64,000 nt of DNA from Methylocystis sp. (GTDB lineage Bacteria; Pseudomonadota; Alphaproteobacteria; Rhizobiales; Beijerinckiaceae): contig JACOUB010000007.1 in NCBI GenBank assembly GCA_016178015.1, positions 1-64,000 of the forward strand, given 5' to 3'. Positions 29,578 through 38,397 of the stretch are shown here, piece after piece (position 1 is the first letter of the stretch; the number at the start of each line of letters is the position of its first letter). A model generated the notes under the pieces. That model saw only the letters and a list, made by a program, of their open reading frames with translations, was not told the origin of the DNA and did no database searches. Both the position numbers and the translations under genes were made by a program.

Positions 29578-31031
29578 GTCCTCTGTCCCCGCAGCGCCTC
29601 CGCGATAACGGCATGATCGGAGAACGGAAGGACGATATCCCCCACGATCTGGGTGGTTTCGTGGCCTTTGCCGGCGACAAGGAGCGTATCGCCGGCGCGC
29701 AATTGCGCCACACCCTCGCGGATCGCCAGTCGCCGGTCGCCGATTTCGATGATTTTCGCATGAGCGGCGGCGCGCGCGCCATCGAGAACGGCGGCCCGAA
29801 TGAGCGCTGCATCTTCGCTGCGCGGATTGTCGTCGGTGACGATGACGATGTCGGCGGCGCGCCCGGCGATCTCGCCCATCAGGGGACGCTTGCCTTTGTC
29901 ACGCTCGCCGCCGCAACCGAACGCCACGATGAGACGGCCATGCGTGAGCGGCCGCAAGGTCGCCAGCACCTTGTAAAGCGCATCTGGCTTGTGAGCGTAA
30001 TCGACAAAAACCGGCGCATCGAGGCGCTTGCCGACCAGTTCGAGACGCCCCGGCGCGCCTTGCAAGTTTTCGAGCGCCGCGAACACGCAGCTCGCGTCCT
30101 CTCCCGTCGCGATGGCGAGGGCCGCGGCGACCAGCGCGTTGGAGGCTTGAAACGCGCCGACGAGCGGCAGATTCACCTGGTAATCGGCGCCGTCGAAACG
30201 CACGCGCAGCCGCGTCGCGAGCGCAAAAGGCTCGAGCGAAATTATTCTGATCGTCTCGCCCCTCGCTCCAATGGAAAAGATGCTCAGCCCGCGCGCGCAG
30301 CAAGCGGCGACAACGCGATCCGCGCCATCGCTGTCGGCGTCGATCACTGCTGTTTGGCCGGGCTGCAAGAGCGTATCGAAGAGCCGCAGTTTGGCCGCGA
30401 GATAATCGTCGAAATTGGCGTGGTAATCGAGATGGTCGCGTGTGAGATTGGTGAAGGCGCCGGCGGCAAGCCTCACCCCGTCGAGGCGGCGCTGATCGAG
30501 GCCGTGCGAAGACGCCTCCATGGCGAGATGCGTGACGGAACGCGCGGCGAGATCGTCGAGCGTCTGGTGCAGGAGAATCGGGTCGGGCGTCGTCAAGGAA
30601 CCATCATGTGCGCCGCGGCCATCGACGAGGCCGACGGTTCCAAGCGACGCCGCCTCGTGGCCCGCGGCCGCCCAGAGCTGACGCAAGAACGCGACGACCG
30701 AGGTCTTGCCGCTGGTGCCGGTGACGGCGGCGATGGTTTGCGGCTGACGCGGATAGAACAGGGCCGCCGCGCGCGCCAAGGCCGCGCGAACGTCGGGAAC
30801 CGACACCAGCGGCAAATCGCAAGACGCCTGCTGCGGGGCGACGATGACGCCGGCGCCGCGCGTCTTCGCGTCGCCAGCGAAGGCGAGGCCGTCGCTCTTT
30901 GCGCCCGGCACGGCGAAGAAGACGAAGCCCTCCCGAACCGCACGGCTGTCGGCGGCGAGCCCGGCGACCTCGAGGTCGCGCAGGCTTGAGTCGAGTTCGA
31001 CGCCACAGAGCAGTTCGGCAAGCCGCATCAA
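29574..31031 (-). CDS. murE: UDP-MurNAc-L-alanyl-D-glutamate--2,6-diaminopimelate ligase
   Basis: Adds the third residue of the stem peptide. At 485 residues it shows DSRAVREGFVFFAVPG, ATP loop GTSGKTS (105-111), TTPDP, EASSHGLDQRRLDG, NLTRDHLDYH, and DNPR (401-404), the motif that selects meso-diaminopimelate over lysine. The wall is therefore the Gram-negative A1-gamma kind. The start overlaps the ftsI stop by 4 bp. Confidence 0.97.
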   Translation of the reverse strand: MMRLAELLCGVELDSSLRDLEVAGLAADSRAVREGFVFFAVPGAKSDGLAFAGDAKTRGAGVIVAPQQASCDLPLVSVPDVRAALARAAALFYPRQPQTIAAVTGTSGKTSVVAFLRQLWAAAGHEAASLGTVGLVDGRGAHDGSLTTPDPILLHQTLDDLAARSVTHLAMEASSHGLDQRRLDGVRLAAGAFTNLTRDHLDYHANFDDYLAAKLRLFDTLLQPGQTAVIDADSDGADRVVAACCARGLSIFSIGARGETIRIISLEPFALATRLRVRFDGADYQVNLPLVGAFQASNALVAAALAIATGEDASCVFAALENLQGAPGRLELVGKRLDAPVFVDYAHKPDALYKVLATLRPLTHGRLIVAFGCGGERDKGKRPLMGEIAGRAADIVIVTDDNPRSEDAALIRAAVLDGARAAAHAKIIEIGDRRLAIREGVAQLRAGDTLLVAGKGHETTQIVGDIVLPFSDHAVIAEALRGQRT

Positions 31032-32833
31032 TGTCCTCCTCCGCCGGTCGCCGGCGCATTCGCCATGCCATAGCCCAGTTTGGCGAGCAGCGGAAAGGGT
31101 TGCGTCGGAAGCTCGAAACGCGGCGCCAGACCGACCAGCGGCCCGACGCGCTCGATGATCTGCGCCGTGACGGCGCCTGCATTGTAGGCCGCAGTCGCAT
31201 GACCGCCGTTTTCTGGAAGCCCCTGCGGCTCGTCCATGATGGTCAGGATGAGATATTTCGGCTGGTCCGCCGGCGCCACCGCCATAAAGGTGGTGAACAC
31301 TTGGTTTTTGGAATAACGGCCGCCGATCACTTTCTCGGCCGTTCCGGTCTTGCCGCCGACGAAATAGCCGTCGACATTGACTTTCCTGGCGGTTCCTTTT
31401 TCGGCGTTGAGACGCATGAGATAGCGCATGGCTTCGCTGGTCTCGGCGCTGACCACCTGCGGCGCGTCCTTCCTGGCCTCGGCTTCGCCGCGTTTCAAGA
31501 ACGTCGGCGTGATGAGATAGCCGCCGTTCATCAACGCGCCGACCGCCATCATCGCCTGCAGCGGAGCGACCGCAAGGCCATGGCCGAAGGCGATGGTCAT
31601 GGTGTTGAGTTCGCCCCAGGTCTTGGGAACGATCGGCTCGGCGCTCTCCGGCAGTTCCGTGCGCATGCGGCGCAATTGCCCCATTTTGCGCAAGAAGGCC
31701 TTGTGCCGCTCGACGCCCTGGCCAAGCGCGATGCGCGCCGCGCCGATGTTTGAGGAATAGGTGAAGACCTCGGGCAGGGTGAGCGAGCGATTCTGCGCAT
31801 GATAATCATGAATTCTGAAGCGGCCGAAGCTGAGCGCGCTGCGCGCATCTAAACGCGAATTGAGACTGAGCTTGCCGGAATCGAGCGCCATGGCGATGGT
31901 CAGCGCCTTGAACGTCGAGCCCATCTCATAGACGCCGACATTCACGCGATTGATGTGGAGCGGATCGAGCGCGTCGGTGGGCTTGTTGGGATTGTAGTCG
32001 GGCAGCGAGGCGAGCGCGATCACTTCGCCCGTATTCACGTCGAGAATGACGGCGGCGCCGGCTTTCGCCTTGTGGCGCTCGACGCCGCGCTCCAGCTCGT
32101 CGCGCACGGCGTGCGTGGCGCGGATGTCGAGAGACAGCGTCACCGGGCGCAGATCCTCGGGCGCGGGATTGAATCCAGCGCCGTGGAGATCGGCGAGGCC
32201 TTGCCCGTCGACGTATTTTTCGATGCCGGCGATGCCGGCGTTGTCGATGTCGGCGTAGCCCAGGACATGCGCGCCGATGGGGCCGTTCGGGTAGACGCGC
32301 TTGTGCTCGGGCAACAGGCCGACGCCGGGGAGCCCTAAGTGAAACACTTCGTCGCGCTGGTGCGGCGTGACCTGGCGTTTGATCCAGACGAAACCCTTGC
32401 GCGACCCCAGGCGTTCGCGCAGTTCGCGCGCATCGAGGTCAGGCAGGACGGCGGTGAGCAGCTCGGTCGCTTCATCCTTGTCGATGATGCGGCGCGGCTC
32501 GGCGAACACCGACATGGTCTTGACGTCCGTCGCCAGGATTTCGCCATTACGGTCGAGAATGTCGGGACGCGCGCCGGCCGTCGCGGCGGCGGCGGCGCGC
32601 CGCACGGTCGCCGGTTCGGGCTTGAAGCCGAGATAGACGAGCCGCCCGCCGATCACGCCATAAAGACCTATGAACAACAGCGCGGCGAGGCGCAGGCGCG
32701 GAGCGCTCTTGGCGAAACTGGTCGAACAGACATCGCTGAAGAACCTGCGCGCCCACGTTGGCGCGGGCGTGGCCGCGCGTTCTGGTTGGAGCGCCGCAGG
32801 CGTGGCCTCTGGCCGCTCTCCGTCCATGCTCAT
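31028..32833 (-). CDS. ftsI: Peptidoglycan D,D-transpeptidase FtsI (PBP3)
   Basis: Septal class B penicillin-binding protein, 601 residues. A proline-rich cytoplasmic N-terminal part precedes one membrane segment (LRLAALLFIGLYGVIGG). A pedestal domain and a transpeptidase domain follow, with the catalytic Ser in GSTFKALT (SxxK), YSSNIGA (SxN) and GGKTGTAEK (KTG). The ATG at 32833 overlaps the ftsL stop by 4 bp. The partner is FtsW. Confidence 0.96.
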   Translation of the reverse strand: MSMDGERPEATPAALQPERAATPAPTWARRFFSDVCSTSFAKSAPRLRLAALLFIGLYGVIGGRLVYLGFKPEPATVRRAAAAATAGARPDILDRNGEILATDVKTMSVFAEPRRIIDKDEATELLTAVLPDLDARELRERLGSRKGFVWIKRQVTPHQRDEVFHLGLPGVGLLPEHKRVYPNGPIGAHVLGYADIDNAGIAGIEKYVDGQGLADLHGAGFNPAPEDLRPVTLSLDIRATHAVRDELERGVERHKAKAGAAVILDVNTGEVIALASLPDYNPNKPTDALDPLHINRVNVGVYEMGSTFKALTIAMALDSGKLSLNSRLDARSALSFGRFRIHDYHAQNRSLTLPEVFTYSSNIGAARIALGQGVERHKAFLRKMGQLRRMRTELPESAEPIVPKTWGELNTMTIAFGHGLAVAPLQAMMAVGALMNGGYLITPTFLKRGEAEARKDAPQVVSAETSEAMRYLMRLNAEKGTARKVNVDGYFVGGKTGTAEKVIGGRYSKNQVFTTFMAVAPADQPKYLILTIMDEPQGLPENGGHATAAYNAGAVTAQIIERVGPLVGLAPRFELPTQPFPLLAKLGYGMANAPATGGGGH

Positions 32834-33219
32834 CGTCCCGTTCCCTTGGGCGTCGTCGGCGCGGCGGCGCTGCTCGGCGTAGTGGTCGGACCGCTCAATC
32901 CCAGCGCGTCGAGCTTGCGCCCGATCGAGTCGACGCGCGCGCCGCGCTCCGGCAAGGACTGCGCCGTCACGATCTGTCCGACAGCGAGCTGCTGAAGATC
33001 GAGATAACGAGCGGAGAGTTCCTGCACGCGTTCGGGCCGCGTCAGGAACGACCATTCGGCGCGCAGCACGGCGATGGCGTCGCGCTCAGCCTTAACCTCG
33101 TGCTTCATCTTGGCGATCTGCTCGGCCCGCAGGATCGTCTGATATTTGATCGAATAGGCGTAGACCGCCGAGCCGACCAGCGCCACAACCGCCAGCACGT
33201 TGACAAGACGCAGCATCAA
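32830..33219 (-). CDS. ftsL: Cell division protein FtsL
   Basis: Small bitopic divisome protein, 129 residues: short N-terminus, one membrane segment ([20 protein letters not shown]), then a coiled-coil stretch (about 30-65, with the [20 protein letters not shown] signature) and a Pro/Thr/Ala-rich tail. FtsL is poorly conserved, so the call also rests on its place between rsmH and ftsI with 4-bp overlaps on both sides. Confidence 0.9.
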   Translation of the reverse strand: MMLRLVNVLAVVALVGSAVYAYSIKYQTILRAEQIAKMKHEVKAERDAIAVLRAEWSFLTRPERVQELSARYLDLQQLAVGQIVTAQSLPERGARVDSIGRKLDALGLSGPTTTPSSAAAPTTPKGTGR

Positions 33220-34256
33220 CGATCCCCGTGTCCAGAATTGGGCAGGCGCGCCAAGCGCGCCAGTGCGTCCTCCAGATCGCGCGCCGGGGCGCCGGTGCGC
33301 GTCCCGAACCGCAACTTCGCGGAACGCGCGCGCGGATTATGGATGGTTTCTGCGGGCGACGGCGCGACCGGTTGGCGACTCTCGCTGAGAAACGTCGGCG
33401 CTGGCGGCGCCGTCTCTCCCGGCAAGCGGCGCGACAGCGTTTCGCCGCGTCCCGACCGCTCCGCGAAAAATTGCTTGACGATGCGGTCCTCGAGCGAGTG
33501 AAAGCTGACGACGACGAGCCGACCGCCGTCCCGCAAGACGCGCTCGGCGGCGCCAAGCGCGGCGACGAGCTGCCCGAGTTCGTCGTTGACCGCGATGCGC
33601 AGCGCCTGAAAACTTCGCGTCGCCGGATGGATGTCGCCGGGACGCCCCGGCGCGGCGCGTTCGATGATCAACGCAAGAGCCTTGGTCGTCACGATCGGCC
33701 CACGGCTTCGCTCGGCGACAATCGCTCTGGCGATGCGCCGCGCCGCGCGTTCTTCACCGTAATGATAAAGGATATCGGCGAGCGTTTCCTCGTCGGCCGC
33801 GGCGATGATGTCGGCGGCGCTCTCGCCCCGCCCCTCCATGCGCATGTCAAGCGGCCCGTCGCCGCGAAACGAAAAGCCGCGCTCCGGCTCGTCGAACTGC
33901 ATGGACGAAACGCCGAGGTCGAGCACGACGCCATCGAGCGGCGCGAAGCCTGTGCGCTCCGCAATTTGCGCAAGATCGGCAAACCTTGCCTCGACCAGCG
34001 TCAGCCGGCCGCAGCTTTCCGTAACGAGCGGCAAGCCCGCGCGCACGGCTTCGGGGTCGCGATCGAGCGCCAGGACGCGCGTTCTAGGCAGAGCGAGAAT
34101 GGCGCGTGCGTAGCCGCCGGCGCCGAAGGTTGCGTCGAGATAGCGGCCGCCCTCGCGTAAGCGGAGCGCCGCGACGGCTTCTTGCCGAAGCACGGGAATG
34201 TGCCGGGCCGGTCCGCCCGCGGCGGGACCAAAGTCCCCGCCGCGACCCGTCGTCAT
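33216..34256 (-). CDS. rsmH: 16S rRNA (cytosine(1402)-N(4))-methyltransferase
   Basis: SAM-dependent methylation of C1402 in the 16S rRNA P-site. At 346 residues it has [15 protein letters not shown], the SAM loop [41 protein letters not shown] with DGPLDMRM, and [16 protein letters not shown]. It is the old mraW. The ATG at 34256 overlaps the mraZ stop by 4 bp. Confidence 0.96.
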   Translation of the reverse strand: MTTGRGGDFGPAAGGPARHIPVLRQEAVAALRLREGGRYLDATFGAGGYARAILALPRTRVLALDRDPEAVRAGLPLVTESCGRLTLVEARFADLAQIAERTGFAPLDGVVLDLGVSSMQFDEPERGFSFRGDGPLDMRMEGRGESAADIIAAADEETLADILYHYGEERAARRIARAIVAERSRGPIVTTKALALIIERAAPGRPGDIHPATRSFQALRIAVNDELGQLVAALGAAERVLRDGGRLVVVSFHSLEDRIVKQFFAERSGRGETLSRRLPGETAPPAPTFLSESRQPVAPSPAETIHNPRARSAKLRFGTRTGAPARDLEDALARLARLPNSGHGDR

Positions 34257-34777
34257 TCCCGTGCTCCATGCGCGCGCGACGCTGCGGCCGCGTGTCTGGC
34301 GCCGAGCTCTTTCCGCATGTCGCGCACCTGGTTTCTGGCCTCTTCGAGATGCGCGCGGAACCGCTCCGGCTCCCAGATTCGAAACTTGTGGCCCTGACCC
34401 ACGAAGGTCACGTCCGACGCGATGCACGCATAAGTCTTGATCGTTTCGGTGAGGGAAACGCGCCCCTCCGAATCGACTTTCAAAATCTCGCTCGTCCCCA
34501 AAAGCGCGGTGGAGAACATGTCGCGCTCCGGCGAGTAGGGCGAGAAATGCTCGAGCAACCCGTCGATCTCGCGCAGCAACGCATGACCGCCGCAATCGAG
34601 CGCCGGGGCCTCCAGCGCGGGATGGACATAGAGCCCCTCGAACCCGTCTTGCGCCAACACCGCTCGGAACGGGGCGGGGATCGACACCCTGCCCTTGGCG
34701 TCCAGCCGGTTGGTGAAATGCGAGACGAAGCGCTCCAAGGTCGTGGCCCCGACTGCGACGCGACGAAACGACGCCAT
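34253..34777 (-). CDS. mraZ: Transcriptional regulator MraZ
   Basis: Double AbrB-like-domain protein heading the dcw cluster and repressing it in E. coli. Seen: the first half [18 protein letters not shown] and the second [15 protein letters not shown], with WEPERF near the end. A basic C-terminal tail brings it to 174 residues. The start at 34777 is uncertain: a TTG at 34738 would give the more usual N-terminus (ERFVSHFTN). Its probable operator lies about 75-115 bp upstream. Confidence 0.95.
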   Translation of the reverse strand: MASFRRVAVGATTLERFVSHFTNRLDAKGRVSIPAPFRAVLAQDGFEGLYVHPALEAPALDCGGHALLREIDGLLEHFSPYSPERDMFSTALLGTSEILKVDSEGRVSLTETIKTYACIASDVTFVGQGHKFRIWEPERFRAHLEEARNQVRDMRKELGARHAAAASRAHGARE

Positions 34778-34850
34778 TTGCCGCGAACCACTGAACGCCC
34801 GGCGGCTCGCGGCCGGAAAGCGCTACGCTCCCGGTGAACCTGATGCTCGG

Positions 34851-34890
34851 CGGGATGATGTGGGATAGCATGGGATGCCATGGGCGTCAA
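34851..34890 (-). promoter_or_regulatory. Probable mra promoter with MraZ operator repeats
   Basis: Read on the + strand, four boxes stand at exact 10-bp period: CGGGA (34851), TGGGA (34861), TGGGA (34871), TGGGC (34881), each separated by 5 bases. This matches the TGGGN repeats with 5-nt spacers reported as the E. coli MraZ site. On the minus strand a -35 TTGACG (34890-34885) and a weak -10 TATCCC (34867-34862), 17 bases apart, overlap the boxes. Bound MraZ should therefore block the promoter. Confidence 0.8.
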
Positions 34891-34976
34891 TTGCGGCGCG
34901 GCGGCCGAAGCGCTCGTCCGGCCGCCAAGACGCATTAGGCTTCGTTAGGGTTAAGGGAGCGTTGACGGGGGCGGCG

Positions 34977-35057
34977 AATAGCGAATGGCGAATAGCGAGT
35001 AAACGGGAACCCCGAAGCGCTCGCCAATTACTCGCTATTCGCTACTCCCTACTCGCT
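34977..35057. repeat. AT-richer inverted repeat between mraZ and rnpB
   Basis: Left arm GCGAATAGCGAATGGCGAAT then AGCGAGTAA; right arm TTACTCGCTATTCGCTACTC then CCTACTCGCT. It folds back on itself and lies directly beyond the 3' end of the RNase P RNA gene, so it could serve as its terminator. The repeated GCGAATAGCGA word suggests slippage or repeated insertion. Confidence 0.7.
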
Positions 35058-35066
35058 CCGATAAAG

Positions 35067-35472
<406 letters not shown>

Positions 35473-35559
35473 GAAGGGATAGGTACGGGGAGGCGAGAGG
35501 TCAAGACGCGGGCGCCGACTGAGAGCATGGGACTTTCGATCTCGAGATGTTGACCCATC

Positions 35560-35705
35560 AGCGCGTCATGGCCGGGCTTGTCCCGGCCATCCACGCCAAG
35601 AAGCTGCGCCACCTCTCCAGAAAAGTGGCGCATTTTCATCTCTTTCGGGAACCTTCCCGCAATGTCCCGGCGTGGATGCCCGCGACAAGCGCGGGCATGA
35701 CGGCT
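35560..35705. repeat. Dispersed GTCATGGCCGGGC/GCGCGGGCATGAC inverted repeat, copy 2
   Basis: Left CGTCATGGCCGGGCTTGTCC then CGGCCATCCACGCC; right CGTGGATGCCCGCGACAAGC then GCGGGCATGACG. It has the same two-part build as 11640-11742 and 60690-60845, with the two halves in swapped order. Between the halves is a small inverted word (GCCACCTCTCC / AAAAGTGGCG). It occupies most of the rnpB-priA gap. Confidence 0.85.
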
Positions 35706-35843
35706 ATCATCATTTATCGCGGCTGGCATCACTTTCGCCTGCACGGATTGTCGCAACGAGCCGACCTTCTCAAATAGTCTAGAACTCCATCGCAACTTCA
35801 GGCCGTCTCCCGCGCGGGACAAAATTGCTTTAGAACGCGCGCC

Positions 35844-38138
35844 ATGAGCGGCGCGGCGGACACGGACGAAAAAAAAGCGCAAATTGCCGAGGTTTTGCTG
35901 CCGGTGGCGGTGGATACGACCTATTCCTATCTTGTCCCGCCGGCGTTGCGGCTCGCGCCCGGCGACAGCGTTAAAGTCCCGCTTGGCGCGCGCGAAGCCT
36001 TCGGCGTCGTCTGGGCGATCGAATCGCCGGACCGCGGGCCTTCAGGCCCGCAACTCGGCGCGCCTGAAGGCGCGCGGTCCGATCTCGCCGGCAATCTCAA
36101 GACCATCGTCGCCCGCTATGACCGCCCGCCGCTGCCCGCCAATTTGCGCGCCTTGGTCGATTGGGTGGCGCGTTGGACGCTGGCCCCGCGCGGCATGGCG
36201 CTGCGCATGGCGACGCGCGCCGCCGAGGGCGCCGGCCCCGACACGCCGCGCCTCGGCTATCGCCTCACAGGCCGCGCGCCGGCGCGCGTCACGCCCGCCC
36301 GCGCCCGCGTCATCGCCGCCGCCGAGGGCGGCTTGACCTTCGCCAAGGCGGCGCTGGCGCAAGCCGCCGGCTGCTCCGCAAGCGTCATCGACGCCCTCGT
36401 GGACGAAGCAACGTTGGAGGCGATCGCGCTGGCGGCGGCGCCGGTCGTCCCGCCGCTCGATCCGCATTTCGACGCGCCGCGGCTCGAGCCGCAACAGCGG
36501 GCCGCCGCCGACGAACTCACACAGGCGGTCGCTGCCGGCGGCTACCATCCCTTTCTGCTTGAGGGCGTCACCGGCGCCGGCAAGACCGAGGTCTATTTCG
36601 AGGCGGTCGCTAGCGCGCTTCGATCCGGCGGGCAGGCGCTGGTCTTGATGCCCGAAATCGCCCTCACGGCGCAGTTTCTGGAGCGCTTCGCGACGCGATT
36701 CGGCGCCAGGCCCGCGGAGTGGCATTCGGGCGTCGCGCTGCGTCGGCGCGCCCGCGTCTGGCGCGGCGTCGCCACCGGCGAAGTCAAGGTCGTCGTCGGG
36801 GCGCGCTCGGCGCTGTTCCTGCCGTTTTCTAAGCTGCGGCTCATCGTCGTCGACGAGGAGCACGAGGGGGCCTACAAGCAAGAGGACGGCGTGGCCTATC
36901 ATGCACGCGATATGGCGGTGGTGCGCGCCCGCATCGAGGATGCGACCATCGTGCTCGCCTCGGCGACGCCCTCGATCGAGACGCGCGTCAACGCCGAACA
37001 GGGCCGCTACGCGCATCTGCGGCTCACCGCGCGCGCCGGGGCGCGCCCCATGCCGGACATCGCCGCGATCGACATGCGCATCGAGGGCGCGGAGCGCGGG
37101 CGCTGGATCGCCCCGCGCCTTGCCGCCGCCATCGGCGCGGCCATGGCGCGCGGCGAACAGGCGCTGTTGTTCCTCAACCGGCGCGGCTATGCGCCCTTGA
37201 CGCTGTGCCGGACGTGCGGGCACCGCTTCCGCTGTAAGAATTGCGACGCCTGGCTGGTCGAGCACCGCTTCCGCAACACGCTCGTTTGCCACCACTGCGG
37301 CCACGTCGAGCGGCGGCCGCGCATCTGCCCGGAATGCGAGAGCGAAGACCAGCTGGTCGCCTGCGGGCCAGGCGTCGAACGACTCGCCGAAGAAACGGCC
37401 AACCTCTTTCCGAACGCCCGCACGCTCGTTTTGTCTTCGGATTTGCTCGGCGGGCCTGCGCGGCTGCGGCGCGAACTGGAAGACATCGCGAACGGCGTTT
37501 TCGACATCGTCATCGGCACGCAGCTCGTCGCCAAGGGCCACAATTTTCCTTTGCTCACGCTGGTCGGCGTGATCGACGCGGATTCGGGGCTTGGCAGCGG
37601 CGACCCGCGCGCCGCGGAACGCACCTTTCAGCTGCTCAATCAAGTCACCGGACGAGCGGGGCGCGGCGATACGCCCGGCCGCGCGCTGCTGCAGACGTGG
37701 CAAAAGGAGCATCCGGTCATCCGCGCCCTGCTCTCCGGCGACGCCGAACAGTTTTATGCGCAGGAGACCAATCTGCGCCGGCGCGCCGGCCTGCCGCCGT
37801 TCGGCCGGCTGGCGGCGCTCATCGTGGCGGCCAAAGACGCCGGCGCCGCGGAAGCTCACGCGCGGGCGCTGGCGCGGGCCGCGCACTGCTTGCCGCCGAC
37901 CGACCGCTATCGCGTGGCTCCAGCGGGAGGACTGCCTGAGCCGGATGAAATCATCGTGCTCGGTCCCGCCGAAGCGCCGATCGCGCTGGTGCGCGGCCGC
38001 CATCGTTTCCGCCTGCTGGTCAAAGCGCCGCGCCGCGCCGACCTGCAAGGATTTCTGCGCGCCATGATCGCGGCGGCGCCCAAGGAACGCGGCGGCGTGC
38101 GGGTGGCGGTGGACGTCGATCCGCAGAGCTTTTGGTGA
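35844..38138 (+). CDS. priA: Primosomal protein N' (replication restart helicase PriA)
   Basis: 3'-5' DNA helicase that reloads the replisome at stalled forks. At 764 residues it has the N-terminal DNA-binding domain (VDTTYSYLVP start), helicase Walker A GVTGAGKTE (241-249), DEEH, a zinc-binding insert beginning at C455 with eight cysteines (CRTCG, CKNC, CHHCG, CPEC) and GRAGRG. A 52-bp palindromic repeat (36029-36080) lies within the reading frame at about residues 62-79, adding a Gly/Pro-rich stretch without breaking the frame. Confidence 0.95.
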   Translation: MSGAADTDEKKAQIAEVLLPVAVDTTYSYLVPPALRLAPGDSVKVPLGAREAFGVVWAIESPDRGPSGPQLGAPEGARSDLAGNLKTIVARYDRPPLPANLRALVDWVARWTLAPRGMALRMATRAAEGAGPDTPRLGYRLTGRAPARVTPARARVIAAAEGGLTFAKAALAQAAGCSASVIDALVDEATLEAIALAAAPVVPPLDPHFDAPRLEPQQRAAADELTQAVAAGGYHPFLLEGVTGAGKTEVYFEAVASALRSGGQALVLMPEIALTAQFLERFATRFGARPAEWHSGVALRRRARVWRGVATGEVKVVVGARSALFLPFSKLRLIVVDEEHEGAYKQEDGVAYHARDMAVVRARIEDATIVLASATPSIETRVNAEQGRYAHLRLTARAGARPMPDIAAIDMRIEGAERGRWIAPRLAAAIGAAMARGEQALLFLNRRGYAPLTLCRTCGHRFRCKNCDAWLVEHRFRNTLVCHHCGHVERRPRICPECESEDQLVACGPGVERLAEETANLFPNARTLVLSSDLLGGPARLRRELEDIANGVFDIVIGTQLVAKGHNFPLLTLVGVIDADSGLGSGDPRAAERTFQLLNQVTGRAGRGDTPGRALLQTWQKEHPVIRALLSGDAEQFYAQETNLRRRAGLPPFGRLAALIVAAKDAGAAEAHARALARAAHCLPPTDRYRVAPAGGLPEPDEIIVLGPAEAPIALVRGRHRFRLLVKAPRRADLQGFLRAMIAAAPKERGGVRVAVDVDPQSFW
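36029..36080. repeat. Palindromic repeat embedded in the priA coding sequence
   Basis: GGACCGCGGGCCTTCAGGCC then CGCAACTCGGCGCGCCTGAA then GGCGCGCGGTCC. Two nested hairpins (GCGGGCCTTCAGGCCCGC and GCGCGCCTGAAGGCGCGC) lie inside outer arms GGACCGC and GCGCGGTCC. It is the same family as the intergenic element at 15042-15092. In frame it encodes roughly PDRGPSGPQLGAPEGARS. Confidence 0.85.
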
Positions 38139-38397
38139 GGCGGCGAGCGCGCCGGCCGCGCAGCGGCGCAAAGCTCGGATTATGGACAATTCGATTATAA
38201 ATGTGAGGCCCTCTTTAACGTTTTCCTGGTCATTATCGGCGACGGTCGGCCTCGCGCCGCGTTTAACGAAAATTGGTCGGAAACATTCGGCCTTGCCGTC
38301 TTTCAAAAGTGGGGAGACCGGCCGAACGGTTCGCGTCGGTTCGATGTGAACTGGCGATCCGTTGGAAGATTGTTGACAGCTTGTTGGTAAAGTCCGC

